DNA from: an uncultured Lachnospiraceae bacterium
Lineage (GTDB): Bacteria > Bacillota > Clostridia > Lachnospirales > Lachnospiraceae
DNA length: 22,986 nucleotides
Assembly (NCBI GenBank): GCA_947178465.1
Contig: CAMWYL010000010.1
Span: forward strand, 1 to 22,986
Direction of reading: 5' to 3'
The position numbers were made by a program, and so were the translations under genes. Under the pieces are notes generated by a model that had not been told where the DNA came from, searched no databases, and was given only the letters and a program-made list of their open reading frames with translations. Of the stretch, positions 22,465 through 22,986 are shown one piece after another. The first letter of the stretch is position 1, and the number at the start of each line of letters is the position of its first letter.

Positions 22465-22944
22465 TTGAGTAAAGAAGCAGCAACAAACAAGATGGGGACG
22501 GGGGCCGTCCCAAAAGTTATGTTAAGCATGGGGATACCGATTATTCTGTCAATGGTATTGCAGGCATGCTATAACATTGTGGACAGTATGTTTGTGGCGA
22601 GGATACCGGATACGGGCGGCATCGTAAATGCGGGCGAATGCGCGGTAAATGCCTTGACGCTGGCGTTTCCCGTGCAGATGCTGATTGTGGCGTTTGGTAT
22701 CGGTACAGGCGTGGGTGTGAATGCCCTGCTTGCCAAAAGTCTGGGGCAGCGGGACGAGGAAAAAGTCGCGAAAGTGGCAGGAAACGGTGTTTCTCTGGCT
22801 CTGATTATCTACGTGGTGTTTTTGCTGTTTGGCCTGTTTGGCGTGAAGGTCTATATCGGGAGCCAGACAAAAGACGAAGTGATTCTTGGGATGGGCAGTT
22901 CTTATCTTTCCATCTGCTCGGTGGTTTCATTCGGTATCTGTCAG
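22465..22944 (+). CDS. MATE family transporter (mepA-like), 3' end missing
   Basis: The start is TTG 22465 with GGAGG (22456-22460) just upstream. The first residues are MSKEAATNKMGTGAVPKVML, then the classic MATE opening SMGIPIILSMVLQACYNIVD, SMFVAR, ALTLAFPVQMLIVAFGIGTG and VGVNALLAKSLGQRDEEKV. About 160 residues (the first four or five membrane helices) are present. The reading frame appears to continue to the window end only because adapter sequence follows; genomic sequence stops near 22944 (SFGICQ). The gene is cut by the contig end rather than by mutation. If the upstream riboswitch call is right, it exports guanidine or related cations. It is not closely similar to the MATE gene at 19279, which lacks the NAG-ECAVNAL insert. 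Confidence 0.88.
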
Positions 22945-22986
22945 TTATACACATCTCCGAGCCCACGAGACCTCTCTACATCTCGT
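22945..22986 (+). other. Untrimmed Illumina Nextera adapter (artefact)
   Basis: TTATACACATCT (22945-22956) is the end of the Tn5 mosaic end; CCGAGCCCACGAGAC (22957-22971) is the Nextera read-2 adapter; CTCTCTAC (22972-22979) matches a Nextera i7 index; ATCTCGT (22980-22986) begins the P7 sequence. The order is exactly that of adapter read-through. CTGTC at 22939-22943 may also be adapter, with two mismatches following. Confidence 0.97.

Noticed and set aside
1..22944. CRISPR array, tRNA, rRNA or integrase/attachment site
   Set aside because: No regularly spaced repeats, no cloverleaf with conserved T-arm and no integrase-like gene were seen on either strand.

Overview
The window looks like chromosomal DNA of an anaerobic Firmicute, most likely a Lachnospiraceae-type clostridium. 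The evidence is strong AGGAGG-type ribosome binding sites, TTG and GTG starts, consensus TTGACA/TATAAT promoters, lipoprotein leaders, and protein families typical of gut Clostridia: Rpn-type nucleases ending in EEGREEGREQG, EF-hand-like DxDxDG loops, DUF3298-like lipoproteins, and SdpR-like, MarR and MATE proteins. The species cannot be named from sequence alone.

Region 1 (about 1-14,150) is an accessory island with every gene on the + strand. It is visibly more AT-rich than the rest. It holds eight intact genes for proteins with an N-terminal signal, single membrane anchor or lipobox (1844, 3430, 3966, 4604, 5932, 7051, 8819, 9773), then two more (12179, 12809). Between them lie decayed fragments, several of which match an intact gene in the same window: a tail of the 8819 gene at 4474-4546, an internally deleted copy of the 9773 gene at 5541-5734, a DUF3298-like scrap at 6800-6949, an RCC1-like remnant at 8418-8811, an LRR scrap at 3016-3375 and a lipoprotein-leader scrap at 11115-11243. 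Two copies of an Rpn/PD-(D/E)XK nuclease gene (1-635 and a core-deleted copy at 11347-11995) enclose most of the array and share a 202-bp perfectly identical stretch. The island reads as an extracytoplasmic paralogue array that has duplicated, recombined and eroded. Its function is not evident from the sequence.

Region 2 (about 14,350-19,265, + strand) is better conserved: a secreted SH3-plus-M14 zinc carboxypeptidase, a complete carbamoyl-phosphate synthase large subunit (carB) with its own promoter and no carA beside it, and a small helical hypothetical protein.

Region 3 (19,279-21,776, - strand) is a compact operon reading marR, then a cytidylate-kinase-like gene, then a MATE efflux gene. 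Its promoter is straddled by a perfect 12-bp inverted repeat, which predicts MarR autorepression of the exporter.

Region 4 (21,865-22,944, + strand) has an SdpR-like ArsR regulator, then a perfect consensus promoter driving a very short RNA that ends in a strong terminator, then the start of a second MATE transporter. That arrangement fits a guanidine-IV (mepA-motif) riboswitch controlling a MATE exporter.

The last 42 bases (22,945-22,986) are not genomic. They match Illumina Nextera adapter plus an i7 index and the beginning of P7, so the contig really ends near 22,944 inside the second MATE gene.
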